Source: Bacteroidales bacterium
GTDB lineage: Bacteria; Bacteroidota; Bacteroidia; Bacteroidales; PUMT01
NCBI GenBank assembly: GCA_007135095.1
Contig: SLJO01000033.1
Location: 1 to 60,926, forward strand
Length of the DNA: 60,926 nucleotides
Reading direction: 5' to 3'
This document shows, piece by piece, positions 35,924 to 45,165 of this stretch. Position 1 is the first letter of the stretch; each line of letters starts with the position of its first letter. The translations under genes and the position numbers were made by a program. Below the pieces are notes generated by a model. The model worked only from the letters and a program-made list of their open reading frames with translations. It ran no database searches and had not been told where the DNA came from.

Positions 35924-37117
35924 ATGATGCATTTACCAGGTAAGGAATTAGGCGTTGTTGCCTATGGAGTAAAAACAGGTATTATCACATCTGATGACAA
36001 CATAATTGAAGTCATAAAAAAAACGATCGAAAAAAATCCGGATTTAATAAGTGACAGGGATATTATATGTGTAACTGAATCGGTTGTTGCGATTACCCAG
36101 AATAATGTTGTAAAGCTATCTGATGTTTCCAGGGAAATAAAGTCCAGGCTGAACCTTGAAAAGGATTCCACAGTCGGGGTTGTTCATCCGATTTTGTCAA
36201 GGAACCGTTTTTCCATGCTGTTAAAAGCAATAGCGAAATCCGTACCTGCAGGCAAGGTGATCATTCAGTTGAAGTTCCCTTCCGATGAGCAGGGGAACCC
36301 GGTCATTTCAAAGGAAACATTAAAAAGGATCAATAAGAAATACGATGACATAATCACGGTAGATGATATTGGAAGCGACAGGTTATTCCACCCTGAAACA
36401 GGGATGGATTATATTCAGTATTATGAAACAATTGTAAATGAATCAGGTTGTGAAGTTGAGATATTCCTGGCAAATTCATTTGAGCATATAATCCAAAAGA
36501 AACCGGATGCAATAATTGTGAGCAATGTCCATAAAAGGAAAGAAGTCCATGAAATAATCAGGGAAACGGGTTACAGGAATGTAATCAGCCTGCAGGACAT
36601 TTATTCTGACCCCCTGAATGGAAAATACTCGGAATTTGGTCTGCTGGGCTCAAACCTGCTTGACCCTTTTAATGAACAATTGAAATTAATGCCAAAAAAT
36701 TCAGATCAGGTTTGCGAGGAGATAAGAAAAATGGTCAATGATGAGTTTGGCAAGGATGTAGAAGTGATCATATATGGAGACGGTGCATATAAGGACCCTG
36801 AATCGGGAATATTTGAACTTGCCGACCCTGTCTCCTGCTTTGGCTGTACACAGGGTATAAAAAACAGGAACAGGATTGGTGTCAAGACTAAATACCTGAT
36901 GCAAAAACTCCATAATGAAGGCAGGTCCAGGGAAGAGATTGAAAGGACAATTCAGAAAGAAGGGGTGAAATTAGCCGAAAAGCATGATAAACTGTCCTTC
37001 AGCGCCCAGGGAACAACCCCAAGGAAGATAGAGAACCTGGTCTCCTCGCTTGCTGACCTGGTTTCAGGAAGCGGAGATGAAAACACCCCGGTAGTGATAG
37101 TCCGCGGTTTCATTTGA
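35924..37117 (+). CDS. CofE-like (coenzyme F420-0:L-glutamate ligase family) protein
   Basis: A 397-residue cytoplasmic protein resembling the F420-0:gamma-glutamyl ligase fold. The N-terminal part reads [19 protein letters not shown] and [16 protein letters not shown], and a later stretch is [22 protein letters not shown] followed by [13 protein letters not shown]. Archaeal CofE is about 250 residues; this form is longer, with extra central and C-terminal parts. F420 is not known as a general Bacteroidota cofactor and no other F420 gene is nearby, so it probably forms an amide or peptide bond to glutamate on another substrate. Monocistronic. Confidence 0.6.
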   Translation: MMHLPGKELGVVAYGVKTGIITSDDNIIEVIKKTIEKNPDLISDRDIICVTESVVAITQNNVVKLSDVSREIKSRLNLEKDSTVGVVHPILSRNRFSMLLKAIAKSVPAGKVIIQLKFPSDEQGNPVISKETLKRINKKYDDIITVDDIGSDRLFHPETGMDYIQYYETIVNESGCEVEIFLANSFEHIIQKKPDAIIVSNVHKRKEVHEIIRETGYRNVISLQDIYSDPLNGKYSEFGLLGSNLLDPFNEQLKLMPKNSDQVCEEIRKMVNDEFGKDVEVIIYGDGAYKDPESGIFELADPVSCFGCTQGIKNRNRIGVKTKYLMQKLHNEGRSREEIERTIQKEGVKLAEKHDKLSFSAQGTTPRKIENLVSSLADLVSGSGDENTPVVIVRGFI

Positions 37118-37262
37118 CACCATTCCCGGATAAAGTTTGTTTGTACCCTGCCTTCTGAATATGGTGGCATGCCGGCAAAAGACATGTGATCCGGGGAGGC
37201 TGCAGAGGGTGAATCAAAAATCCCCTCCCGGGGAATGCTGACTGCCATACCCTTTCGGTGAA

Positions 37263-39233
37263 TTATTGGGCCAGGGTGACGGTTTCCACATCTACAGTGA
37301 TCTCCTGGAGCCTTTTGGCGATGTTCCCGGGCATATTGGACTGGTAACGGCCTCCGGTATGCCTGGCAAGGAATTTTTCCATGGCGGCCACAAATGCCAT
37401 ATTGTTTTCGGGCCGGGCAAATCCGTGCCCTTCGTCCGGGGCATTGATATACTCCACCGGGAAGCCGCGGTCACGCAGGGCAACTACTATCTGGTCACTT
37501 TCGGCTTTGATCACCCGCGGATCGTTCTGTCCCTGTACCACTAATAGCGGTGATGTGATCCGGCTTGCTGAAAAGAGCGGTGACTGCCTGATTAATTGCT
37601 CCCTGCCTCCTGGTGTGGAGGGGTCGCCCATGCGTTCGTGGAATGTTTTTCTGGCCGCTTCCCAATAGGGTGGTATGGAATTCAGCAGGGTTATAAGGTT
37701 GGATGGTCCGACAAATGATATACCGGCCGCATACAGTCCTGGCGTGAAAGCAAGGCCCGCCAGGGCGGCATATCCTCCATAGGAGCCACCAAAGATGGCT
37801 ACCCGGGCAGGATCGGCAATTCCTTTATCAATCAGATATTTTACTCCCCAGGTGATATCATCCTGCATCAGATCGCCCCACTGTTTATTGCCTGCATCAA
37901 GGAATGCTTTGCCAAAGCCGGTGCTGCCACGAAAATTGGGCTGAAGGACTGCATAACCCCGGTTGGCGAAAAACTGGGCATAGGTGTTAAAGCCCCAAGT
38001 ATCCCGTGCCCAGGGTCCGCCGTGGGGCACCACTACCAGGGGGAGGTTCTCCTTACCAAAGCCAACGGGCAAAGTCAGGTATCCGGGTACCTCCAGTCCG
38101 TCCGAAGAAGGATAGCGGACAGGGAGCATGGGGGACATGTATTCTTCGGGCAGTCCGGGACGCGGTGTATATTGATAGGACAGGGCCATTTCTTCAAGAT
38201 CATAAATATAGGCAGAAGGGGGTTTATTGTCTGAAGAGGCTACAACCATAAACACGGATTCGTCTATTGTGCCGGAAGCAAAGGATATTTCGGCATCTCC
38301 AAGCTGTGACTTAATATGGTTGTAGTGCATTTCAAAATCTTTATTTTTAAAGTATGCCCTGGTGCGGTCGCCGGTATAAAAGGTGGCGATGATTTCCCGT
38401 GTTTTGAGAGACTGCCAGACTCCGCCCAAATCTGTGTGTCCCTCCGGGTCTTCGTCCAGCAAGATTGTATCCGAATTATTGATATCCATCAGGAACAACT
38501 TGGTCTTGTCGTGTTCTGCCCCTTTGTTCGAAACCAGGTATATTTTCTCATTTTCTTTGTGGAAACCCGAAGGATAAGCAGTTTCCATCAGGCTCCATTC
38601 ATAAATGAGCGCCTCTTCATTATCTGCATCCATGCGCCACAGCTCATTGTCTCCATTTTCCAGTGACCGTGATGCCAGCCTCAGCCGATCGTTCCAGTCG
38701 AAATCCCAGGAGGTATAACGGTTATTGTTTTCCCGCAACAGGGTCAGTTCACCAGTTGATAGACGGAGCTGAAAGAGATCGTGCCATGAGGGATTCCGCT
38801 TGTTTAATCCGACATACATCAGGTCTGTGTCCTTATGGGCCGTGTGAAAGATAATTGCCCTGACTCCCTTCAAATCAGTAATATTGCGCGCCCGGGGGAT
38901 AATTCCCTGGCCGGCTTCTGCCGGGTTCAGCGCGTAAATATTATAATTCTCATCTCCATCCTTATCCATTACAAAAAGAATGTATTTGCCGTCTCGTGAC
39001 CAGAAATATGAGCTTACGGGACGGTCCGTACGGTCAGTTGCAGGTACGGCATCATCGAATCCGGCATTACGGGCCTTTATCCAGATGTTACGTGTGCCCC
39101 TATAGGGCCTGAGAAAAGAGATGTATTCCCCGTCGGGGGAGATCTTTCCGCCGCTGATCTCGGGGTCTCCGAAAAAAAGTTCCCGGTCAAGAAGTGGAGG
39201 TATATTGTTGTTTCGAATTTGTTCTTTGCCCAT
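37263..39233 (-). CDS. S9 family prolyl-oligopeptidase-type serine peptidase
   Basis: A 656-residue peptidase with an N-terminal beta-propeller (DPP/acylaminoacyl-peptidase type; FLRPYRGTRNIWIKARN, SRDGKYILFVMDKDGDENYN) and a C-terminal alpha/beta-hydrolase domain. Catalytic Ser484 is in GGSYGGYAALAG, the Asp in VVQGQNDPRV and the His in DEGHGFARPENN. The oxyanion-side motif VVPHGGPWARDTWGF is present. No signal peptide is evident, so it is probably cytoplasmic, degrading short peptides. Single gene, divergent from the nuclease-like gene. Confidence 0.93.
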   Translation of the reverse strand: MGKEQIRNNNIPPLLDRELFFGDPEISGGKISPDGEYISFLRPYRGTRNIWIKARNAGFDDAVPATDRTDRPVSSYFWSRDGKYILFVMDKDGDENYNIYALNPAEAGQGIIPRARNITDLKGVRAIIFHTAHKDTDLMYVGLNKRNPSWHDLFQLRLSTGELTLLRENNNRYTSWDFDWNDRLRLASRSLENGDNELWRMDADNEEALIYEWSLMETAYPSGFHKENEKIYLVSNKGAEHDKTKLFLMDINNSDTILLDEDPEGHTDLGGVWQSLKTREIIATFYTGDRTRAYFKNKDFEMHYNHIKSQLGDAEISFASGTIDESVFMVVASSDNKPPSAYIYDLEEMALSYQYTPRPGLPEEYMSPMLPVRYPSSDGLEVPGYLTLPVGFGKENLPLVVVPHGGPWARDTWGFNTYAQFFANRGYAVLQPNFRGSTGFGKAFLDAGNKQWGDLMQDDITWGVKYLIDKGIADPARVAIFGGSYGGYAALAGLAFTPGLYAAGISFVGPSNLITLLNSIPPYWEAARKTFHERMGDPSTPGGREQLIRQSPLFSASRITSPLLVVQGQNDPRVIKAESDQIVVALRDRGFPVEYINAPDEGHGFARPENNMAFVAAMEKFLARHTGGRYQSNMPGNIAKRLQEITVDVETVTLAQ

Positions 39234-39573
39234 TTTCTTTTGTAATTAATATTTATTATTTGCTGAACCGAATAATTGCAGCGGGTTAAGGGTCCTTTTC
39301 CAATACTTGTATTATTTTCTGAACCCGTAAGCAAAGTTACAATGATTCAGAGATTTTGTTCAGATAATGTTTCAGGCTCAGTTGGACCTTGAAAACAACA
39401 ACCAGGCCGAAGTATTTATTCAGAAAGATTTTACAAGGGGTATATTGCGTACTGGTGAAAAAAAAAATATTACCTTGTTGACTTTTTACCGGACTGGCAC
39501 CGGATCTGGCTTAACAACACCTTGTCCGGCTGAGCTGATTGTAATATTTTACAAATTAATCATTTAGTATAAT
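39234..39573. other. Divergent intergenic region
   Basis: Between the S9 peptidase (minus) and the nuclease-like gene (plus). A 66-codon frame runs through 39367-39567, but its composition is not convincing. CCGGA and TCCGG repeats near 39491-39527 could form a weak stem. Nothing else seen. Confidence 0.4.
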
Positions 39574-40713
39574 ATGGGAGAATTTTACACCGATGGAATA
39601 ACCTACAGGATGCCAGGATCACTGACTGAATTCCAGCAAAAGATGTATGTGCATTTAATTAACTGGAAGTGGAAAAATATCACAGAGGCTCCAGGTAAAC
39701 ATAATTTCAGGGGAAAGGTGGTTGAGTCTGATGTGATGCTGCCTGAATCTGTAAAGGAAAGTTTTCCGCTTATATACCCGATGGTGCTTGATGAATTCAG
39801 GGCTCACCGGAAACCGGAAAATTTTCCCTGCAGATACCTCATGCACTTGAACAATATGGCAAGCTCAAAGGCTGCCAATGTGAATCTGCTTTTGCCTGTG
39901 TTACTGCATCCGGGGGTCAATACCGTTTTAAAACGGGTTAAGGCTGATTTTAAAAGCCTTGCTACAGACAAGCTATACAAGGGCTTCATGATTGGTTTTT
40001 GGGGCGGCGCTGAAACCGATGAGACAGGCGCATCCTTTGTCAGGGGAAAAACAGAAGGTTTGGTTACAGATGGCGAAAGAGATACAGCTGGCAGAAATGG
40101 TGCAAGCGGTGCCGGTGGAGGACCGGGAGTATTGGGCGACCGTAATGCAGGTTCGGGAACTTATGTTGATATCGCCATTGCATATTACAATAACCAGGAT
40201 GAACTATGCCTTTGGATGATTGAACATAAGCTTACGGAAAGGGAGTTTGCGGAATGCGGGGCCTTCAGGAGCAAAGGCAGGGAAATGTCAAAGCATTTAT
40301 GTGAGAAATCATTTTCTGAAATTACAGCGGATAAGAATCTGTGCTATTATCATGATGTGCGTGGATTCAGGTACTGGGAACTGACTGGAAAATACCGGTC
40401 TTTTTTTATCAATCATCACCTGCATGAATCCTGCCCGTTCCGAAATGGCATGAATCAACTGTGGCGAAAACAGTTACTGGGCCTTGCTCTTGAGACTAAC
40501 AGTGAATATTCAAGTGTGCATTTCTCGGTTGTAAAGCACCCCGGAAACAAATCCCTGGACAGGACTATCGCATCATATAAGCAACTTATTGATCATAATT
40601 CCCGGTTTTCGGTTTTAGATTCCAGTGAAATTGTATCGGCCGGGCAGTCGCTGAATGAACTTAAACTTAACCGGTGGGTAGAATGGTATAAGGGGTTGTA
40701 CAATATATTTTAA
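39574..40713 (+). CDS. PD-(D/E)XK nuclease-like protein (PGN_0703-type putative restriction endonuclease)
   Basis: A 379-residue protein whose core matches PD-(D/E)XK nucleases: GTYVDIAIAYYNN (Asp199) followed by LWMIEHKLTE (Glu217, Lys219), the metal-binding D...ExK triad. It resembles the orphan PGN_0703-type putative restriction endonucleases of Bacteroidota. Between 157 and 195 lies a glycine/alanine/charged low-complexity stretch (GRNGASGAGGGPGV) just before the catalytic Asp, probably a flexible loop. No methyltransferase or specificity gene is nearby, so it is not a standard restriction pair. Its stop overlaps the htpX-like stop on the other strand. Confidence 0.7.
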   Translation: MGEFYTDGITYRMPGSLTEFQQKMYVHLINWKWKNITEAPGKHNFRGKVVESDVMLPESVKESFPLIYPMVLDEFRAHRKPENFPCRYLMHLNNMASSKAANVNLLLPVLLHPGVNTVLKRVKADFKSLATDKLYKGFMIGFWGGAETDETGASFVRGKTEGLVTDGERDTAGRNGASGAGGGPGVLGDRNAGSGTYVDIAIAYYNNQDELCLWMIEHKLTEREFAECGAFRSKGREMSKHLCEKSFSEITADKNLCYYHDVRGFRYWELTGKYRSFFINHHLHESCPFRNGMNQLWRKQLLGLALETNSEYSSVHFSVVKHPGNKSLDRTIASYKQLIDHNSRFSVLDSSEIVSAGQSLNELKLNRWVEWYKGLYNIF

Positions 40714-41651
40714 AATTGTTTTAAGACGGATATCCTCTTTTCAATAGGAGGGTGGGTTGCAAACAGCCCGTTGAAAAATGAGAATAAGTCTTTTTTCTTT
40801 TCCTTTGGATTGTCTATAAAGAGTTGTGCGACATCCTTCCGGGTTACCGCTTCAATCCTTGAGTTTTGCGAAACTTTCTCCAGCGCGGAGGCTAGTGCTT
40901 CAGGTCTTTTTGTTAATTGAGCGGCTGCTGCATCAGCCATAAATTCGCGCTTACGTGAAATGGCGAACCTGAAAAGTGAGGTTATGATGAATCCTGCAAT
41001 GGCAAGTACCAGTGCGATCAGCATATAAATCCCCCGGCCCTTGTCATTCCTCCTGTTTCGCGACATGCTGGAATAAAAAAACGAGCGCAGCAGTATCTCT
41101 ACAAGAAAAGCAAAAATACCCACGAAAATGATGGAAACTATCAGTAACCGAACATCCTTGTTTCTGATATGGCTGAGTTCATGGGCGATGACGCCCTCAA
41201 GCTCGTCATCGCTGAGCTTATTGATAATGCCGCGTGAAAGTGTGACGGTATAAGTTTTCTCGTTGATTCCGCTGGCAAAAGCATTTAGGGAATCATCTTC
41301 GATGATGTTAATCCCTGGGGTTTTCATACCCGCTGCAATGCTCAGGTTTTCTACAAGGTTGTAAACCCTTTTATTTTCTTTTCTTTCAAGCGGCCTTGCT
41401 CCCGTTGCCTTACGGATTATGGAGGTATTTGCATACCACGCAATAATGAACCATACAAGCACACCGCCAACCAGCCATGGCACTACTCCCAGAAAAGTAT
41501 AGTTAACATCATTGATTGTGTAATGCTCCGGCCTGGTAAAATATATGAATAACCAGGCAAGGCCCAGTATAACCAACGGAAACATCAAAAGCAGTACAGT
41601 TGACTTCAGGTTGTTATTCCATATCTGGGTCTGTAAACCTACGTATTTCAT
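40710..41651 (-). CDS. htpX: HtpX-like M48 membrane metalloprotease
   Basis: A 313-residue inner-membrane zinc protease: two N-terminal membrane helices, DSLNAFASGIN, the zinc motif VIAHELSHIRNKD (His157, Glu158, His161), two further helices, and SRKREFMADAAAA supplying the third ligand. It acts on misfolded membrane proteins. It lies 42 bases after lemA on the same strand; the LemA-HtpX/M48 pairing is widespread and supports a shared operon. Confidence 0.92.
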   Translation of the reverse strand: MKYVGLQTQIWNNNLKSTVLLLMFPLVILGLAWLFIYFTRPEHYTINDVNYTFLGVVPWLVGGVLVWFIIAWYANTSIIRKATGARPLERKENKRVYNLVENLSIAAGMKTPGINIIEDDSLNAFASGINEKTYTVTLSRGIINKLSDDELEGVIAHELSHIRNKDVRLLIVSIIFVGIFAFLVEILLRSFFYSSMSRNRRNDKGRGIYMLIALVLAIAGFIITSLFRFAISRKREFMADAAAAQLTKRPEALASALEKVSQNSRIEAVTRKDVAQLFIDNPKEKKKDLFSFFNGLFATHPPIEKRISVLKQF

Positions 41652-41693
41652 TAAAGTAGAGTTATCAATTGTTTAACAATGTAAAGCCGGGAA

Positions 41694-42257
41694 TTAAAAG
41701 CTTATTTTTGGCGCCTGTTCATGAGCTGCCCTTTGTTCGGAGGGAATTTCAAACATAGGCTGACGTGTAAATCCAAACATTCCGGCAAACAGCACTGCGG
41801 GGAACACCTGTATGCCACTGTTCAGTTCCTTTGTAGCAGAGTTGAAGAACCTTCTTGATGCAGCCAGCTTGTTTTCAACATCAGATATTTCTTCCTGCAG
41901 ATGCATGAAGTTCTGGTTGGCTTTCAGGTCCGGGTAAGCCTCAACAGCAACTCTCAGTCCGGCAAGAGCACCGGAGAGCTGATTCTCGGCATCCACCCTG
42001 TCATTTATACTGGTTGCATTCATTGCATTTGCCCGGGCATTTGTCACTGCCGTGAGCACTCCGCTTTCATGCTTCATATATCCCTTTACCGAATCAACTA
42101 GCTGAGGAATAAGGTCATGACGTTGTTTTAACTGCACATCAATATCGGCGAAAGCATTTTCCCGGTTGTTCCTTAGTTTTACAAGCCTGTTATAGGTGGA
42201 AATCACCATGAGAACAAGCACGGCAGCGATCAGGATTACTATTAAAGTAGTACTCAT
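41694..42257 (-). CDS. lemA: LemA family protein
   Basis: A 187-residue protein with an N-terminal membrane helix (LIVILIAAVLVLMVISTYN) followed by a helical bundle outside it. Family motifs: RNNRENAFADIDVQLKQRHDLIPQLV, VTNARANAMNA, YPDLKANQNFMHLQEEI and RRFFNSATKELN with FPAVLFAGMFGF at the end. The function of LemA is poorly defined; it usually pairs with an M48 protease or TPM protein. It is the first gene of the lemA-htpX operon. Confidence 0.94.
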   Translation of the reverse strand: MSTTLIVILIAAVLVLMVISTYNRLVKLRNNRENAFADIDVQLKQRHDLIPQLVDSVKGYMKHESGVLTAVTNARANAMNATSINDRVDAENQLSGALAGLRVAVEAYPDLKANQNFMHLQEEISDVENKLAASRRFFNSATKELNSGIQVFPAVLFAGMFGFTRQPMFEIPSEQRAAHEQAPKISF

Positions 42258-42349
42258 TACTTCAGAATTTAGTTGGTTTACTTTTTTTATTCAGTTTGCG
42301 AAGTTCGGCAAAATTATTGGAATAAAAATCAGTTGCTTTGGTTAATTTT

Positions 42350-42370
42350 CCTTAATCCGGCCGATTAAGG
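42350..42370. promoter_or_regulatory. Perfect 8-bp dyad upstream of lemA
   Basis: CCTTAATC (42350-42357) and GATTAAGG (42363-42370) form a perfect inverted repeat with a 5-base CGGCC centre, 93 bases upstream of the lemA start. No T-run follows on either strand, so an operator is more likely than a terminator. It overlaps the end of the coding remnant described next. Confidence 0.3.
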
Positions 42371-42600
42371 TATTCCATAATTCGCTTCGAAATAAAAAGA
42401 GTTGTCTTCCACCAGCCTGTACATAGTGTTGATGCCATTATCGTGTTGCACGAAGGACCGTGACAGCATCATTTCCTGACCTGGCAAAATGCAGGCCTGG
42501 TGAGGCAGGGAACCTGCCACGCAGAAGGGATCAGCCGGTTTTTACAGCAGGCGGATTGATATATTCCCGGAATGGGCCACAGGATTAAATGTGTTTCTGT
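42365..42600 (-). pseudogene. Coding-like remnant downstream of the acylase gene
   Basis: One minus-strand frame reads like protein but has no usable start. It contains NPVAHSGNISIRLL, then a TAA stop, then KPADPFCVAGSLPHQ, SFVQHDNGINTMYRLVED and NSFYFEANYGIP before a final TAA. Codon choice resembles neighbouring genes. It is in a different frame from the acylase gene, whose own C-terminus (LEYRPGAR) looks complete, so this is probably the 3' end of a decayed gene. A 35-residue frame starting at MMLSRSFV is the only ATG option. No family recognised. Confidence 0.35.
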
Positions 42601-44861
42601 TACCTGGCCCCTGGCCTGTACTCTAATATCATATGTTTAAGTACATCCTCGTCGGTAAATGCCACCGGGGTCATTTTGTTGCTGGCAAAAATTTCAAGCT
42701 GGTCATTGTAGTAAGGTGAATTTTCTTTGATGCTTTGACCGTATGCCAGCACTGAATAGGCTCTGGGGATTTCGCCGAATTCCACAGCCAGAATCCAGCC
42801 GTCTCCACCGCTCACTTCCAGTTTCTTTTTATCATACCGGTGCTCTTTAAAATCCAGTGTCCTGAAGCATCCCAGAAGGCCGCAGGAACCTCCGACTGCC
42901 ACATCCACATTGCCGATTACCGCCCTGTGAACTTCCCCCCAGGGCAGGTTCCAGTGCCCGTATCGTTTCCTGGTTTCCTCAACGGCCCAGCTGAATGTCT
43001 CAGCGGCACGGTCAAAGTCGGCAAGTCCGTGAGGTGTGGCAACAGGATTATCGAACGACCACGGTTCTTTGAAAAGTCGTTCGGGTGTAGCAGGATAGCC
43101 TGCCGATTCATATGAACTCTCAACGGTGACAGGATCTGATGTGGATACGTACCGTTCCCACCAGGTTTTGAACAGTATGCCGCCACGGCTGTCTCTTGCC
43201 ACAGAATTATCCCACTCCATTATCAGCTTTAATGCTTCAGCAACTTCACCACCAAAGTCCGCGTTTTCAAAAGCTTCGATAAGATCGTCCTTTACCCGGT
43301 CAGCCAGAAGCATTTTCTTGCTGTGCTTCAGTTTAACCACGTCTTCCAGGGAAAATTTCCGATCGTTATGAATCAGCTCAATGGAATGCTGGCTGCGCAA
43401 TCGCAAGCCTGGTTCCGGAAAGTATGAAGGATAATTTTCCGGCCACAGCACTTCATTCAGGTTAGTGAAGTGAAACGGGTCATTTTCATTCCGCAGATAG
43501 CCCCCCCTGGGATTTTCCAGTTGCGGAAGCGCATCCCACTCCAGTATATCAAGCCACATCTGATCATGTTTTGTGACATGGATTGCTGCTGTATCTCCTC
43601 CTGCCGGATGGGGACGATCCGGCATGGCAGCATTCCAGACATAGAATATATTACCCCTGGAATCGGCGTATGTAATATTCGATGAGATTATTGCCCGCAT
43701 CCGCATTGCTTCTTTCCATTCCGCCAAATTCTGCGCCTTCATCATCTTAAGAAATTGCTCACTGCGCCGGTACTCGCCGTCGCCTGAGGCACGAATGAAA
43801 TAAATTTTTCCGCCTTCACGAAGTATGACAGGTCCGTAGGGGGTCGAGCGGAATACACGGGTACTGGTGCCAAAACCATTGGTACGTTTGAATTCTACCG
43901 TTATCGTTTCGATGGTCATTGGAACCGATGCCCCGTCAAGCAGAAAGTGGCCGGGACGATCCGGGTCGGCATCAAAAGAGTAAATCTCATCGAGATCAGG
44001 GTAATTGTTTGTGGTAGCCCAGCCAAGGTGTTCATTAAAGCCCCCAACAATTCCAATGGCATGACCAATCCGGAAGTCACCGTAAAAGTTAAGTTTGCCG
44101 GGTACCCTGACTCTTGCCTCATAGTATCCTGCATCCCATGACAGATGGGGATTACGCATCAATATGGCATTGCCCGTAGTGGTGCGCCCGGGTCCCAGTG
44201 CCCAAACATTGGAACCCTCCGCTGAACGGTCTGCCCGCGAATCTGTTGCCTGTTCGTCCCGGGAAACCTGAAAGCCCTTTTTCCGCCTTTCATGTGCAGA
44301 AAGAAATTTTCGTATTTTGCTGTAATCCGGGAATATGATATCCACGGAATGGACGTCATATCCGGTAAAAAAATGTTTTTCCCGTCCTGCAAACTCATCG
44401 GGATGGAGCTCGGTATATCTGTTCACCCCTGCGGCAAATCCTGAGAGGAAATCCCGGGTATCAGGTTCCAGATACTTCCATGTCTCCACAGCCCGCTGAT
44501 ACCTTCTCCGGCTGATAGCATCATTGTATATTGCAAGCGACAGGCTTCTCCCGGTAAGAATATTGTACCTTGCCCATTCTCCCCTGGCTTGTAGGAGAAG
44601 ATCTGCAACGATTTCCCCGTAATCCTCCATTTGCAGATATCCTAAAGCAAAACCAGCCGCTTGCATGTTGTCGGCATATATGTGAGGCACACCAAACCCG
44701 GTCCGCCGGATGATAACCTGCTCCGATAAATCCGTACCCGGAGGATGTGAGATGATTACATGTTCTTCCTTTTCTGCGGGCGGTTGTTGAACCGGGTTGC
44801 ATGTAGAAAGAATAATTATGATGGCAGGCAGCAGAAAATAATAATGCATGATGATTAACAT
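42600..44861 (-). CDS. Penicillin acylase family (Ntn hydrolase) lipoprotein
   Basis: A 753-residue amidohydrolase precursor. It has a lipoprotein signal (STC, Cys21) and an alpha-chain region with GVPHIYADNMQAAGFALGYLQMED. The autocatalytic junction is GSNVWALGPGRT, where Ser217 becomes the N-terminal nucleophile, followed by GNAILMRNPHLSWD. The family cleaves N-acyl bonds of beta-lactams, homoserine lactones or N-acyl amino acids; the true substrate cannot be told. Length is typical of the fused precursor. An in-frame Met at 44849 is an alternative start. Confidence 0.92.
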   Translation of the reverse strand: MLIIMHYYFLLPAIIIILSTCNPVQQPPAEKEEHVIISHPPGTDLSEQVIIRRTGFGVPHIYADNMQAAGFALGYLQMEDYGEIVADLLLQARGEWARYNILTGRSLSLAIYNDAISRRRYQRAVETWKYLEPDTRDFLSGFAAGVNRYTELHPDEFAGREKHFFTGYDVHSVDIIFPDYSKIRKFLSAHERRKKGFQVSRDEQATDSRADRSAEGSNVWALGPGRTTTGNAILMRNPHLSWDAGYYEARVRVPGKLNFYGDFRIGHAIGIVGGFNEHLGWATTNNYPDLDEIYSFDADPDRPGHFLLDGASVPMTIETITVEFKRTNGFGTSTRVFRSTPYGPVILREGGKIYFIRASGDGEYRRSEQFLKMMKAQNLAEWKEAMRMRAIISSNITYADSRGNIFYVWNAAMPDRPHPAGGDTAAIHVTKHDQMWLDILEWDALPQLENPRGGYLRNENDPFHFTNLNEVLWPENYPSYFPEPGLRLRSQHSIELIHNDRKFSLEDVVKLKHSKKMLLADRVKDDLIEAFENADFGGEVAEALKLIMEWDNSVARDSRGGILFKTWWERYVSTSDPVTVESSYESAGYPATPERLFKEPWSFDNPVATPHGLADFDRAAETFSWAVEETRKRYGHWNLPWGEVHRAVIGNVDVAVGGSCGLLGCFRTLDFKEHRYDKKKLEVSGGDGWILAVEFGEIPRAYSVLAYGQSIKENSPYYNDQLEIFASNKMTPVAFTDEDVLKHMILEYRPGAR

Positions 44862-45165
44862 TATTTTATAACTTCCATGCTTCTTGGCCGTGATTACAAA
44901 GTCTTTATGCTGCTTCTGTATAGCATGGTTCCTTTTAGTTCAAATTCCCCCTTTATTTAAAGGTACGAATTTTAATTTGCATTTTTACTTTTAACCACAT
45001 GAGGTTAAATGCTTTTGCCACGATAAAAAAGTCCGTATCAAAACGTAAAAAGTATGCCGGCAGCGATTTTTTATTATGATATGTATTATTATTTCGTATT
45101 TTGCAAACTTTGTCCGGTGGAGTGAGCAGGCATGCGTAAAATGCTAAAAAATCCAGTCAACCATT
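44862..45165. other. Divergent intergenic region
   Basis: A/T-rich, between the acylase (minus) and amidohydrolase (plus) genes. AACCACATGAGGTT around 44995-45008 is a short palindrome. TATTTTGC near 45097 resembles a Bacteroidota -7 element, about 60 bases upstream of the amidohydrolase. No gene seen. Confidence 0.4.

Noticed and set aside
39367-39567. 66-codon frame before the nuclease-like gene
   Set aside because: Hydrophobic end and low coding character; treated as intergenic.
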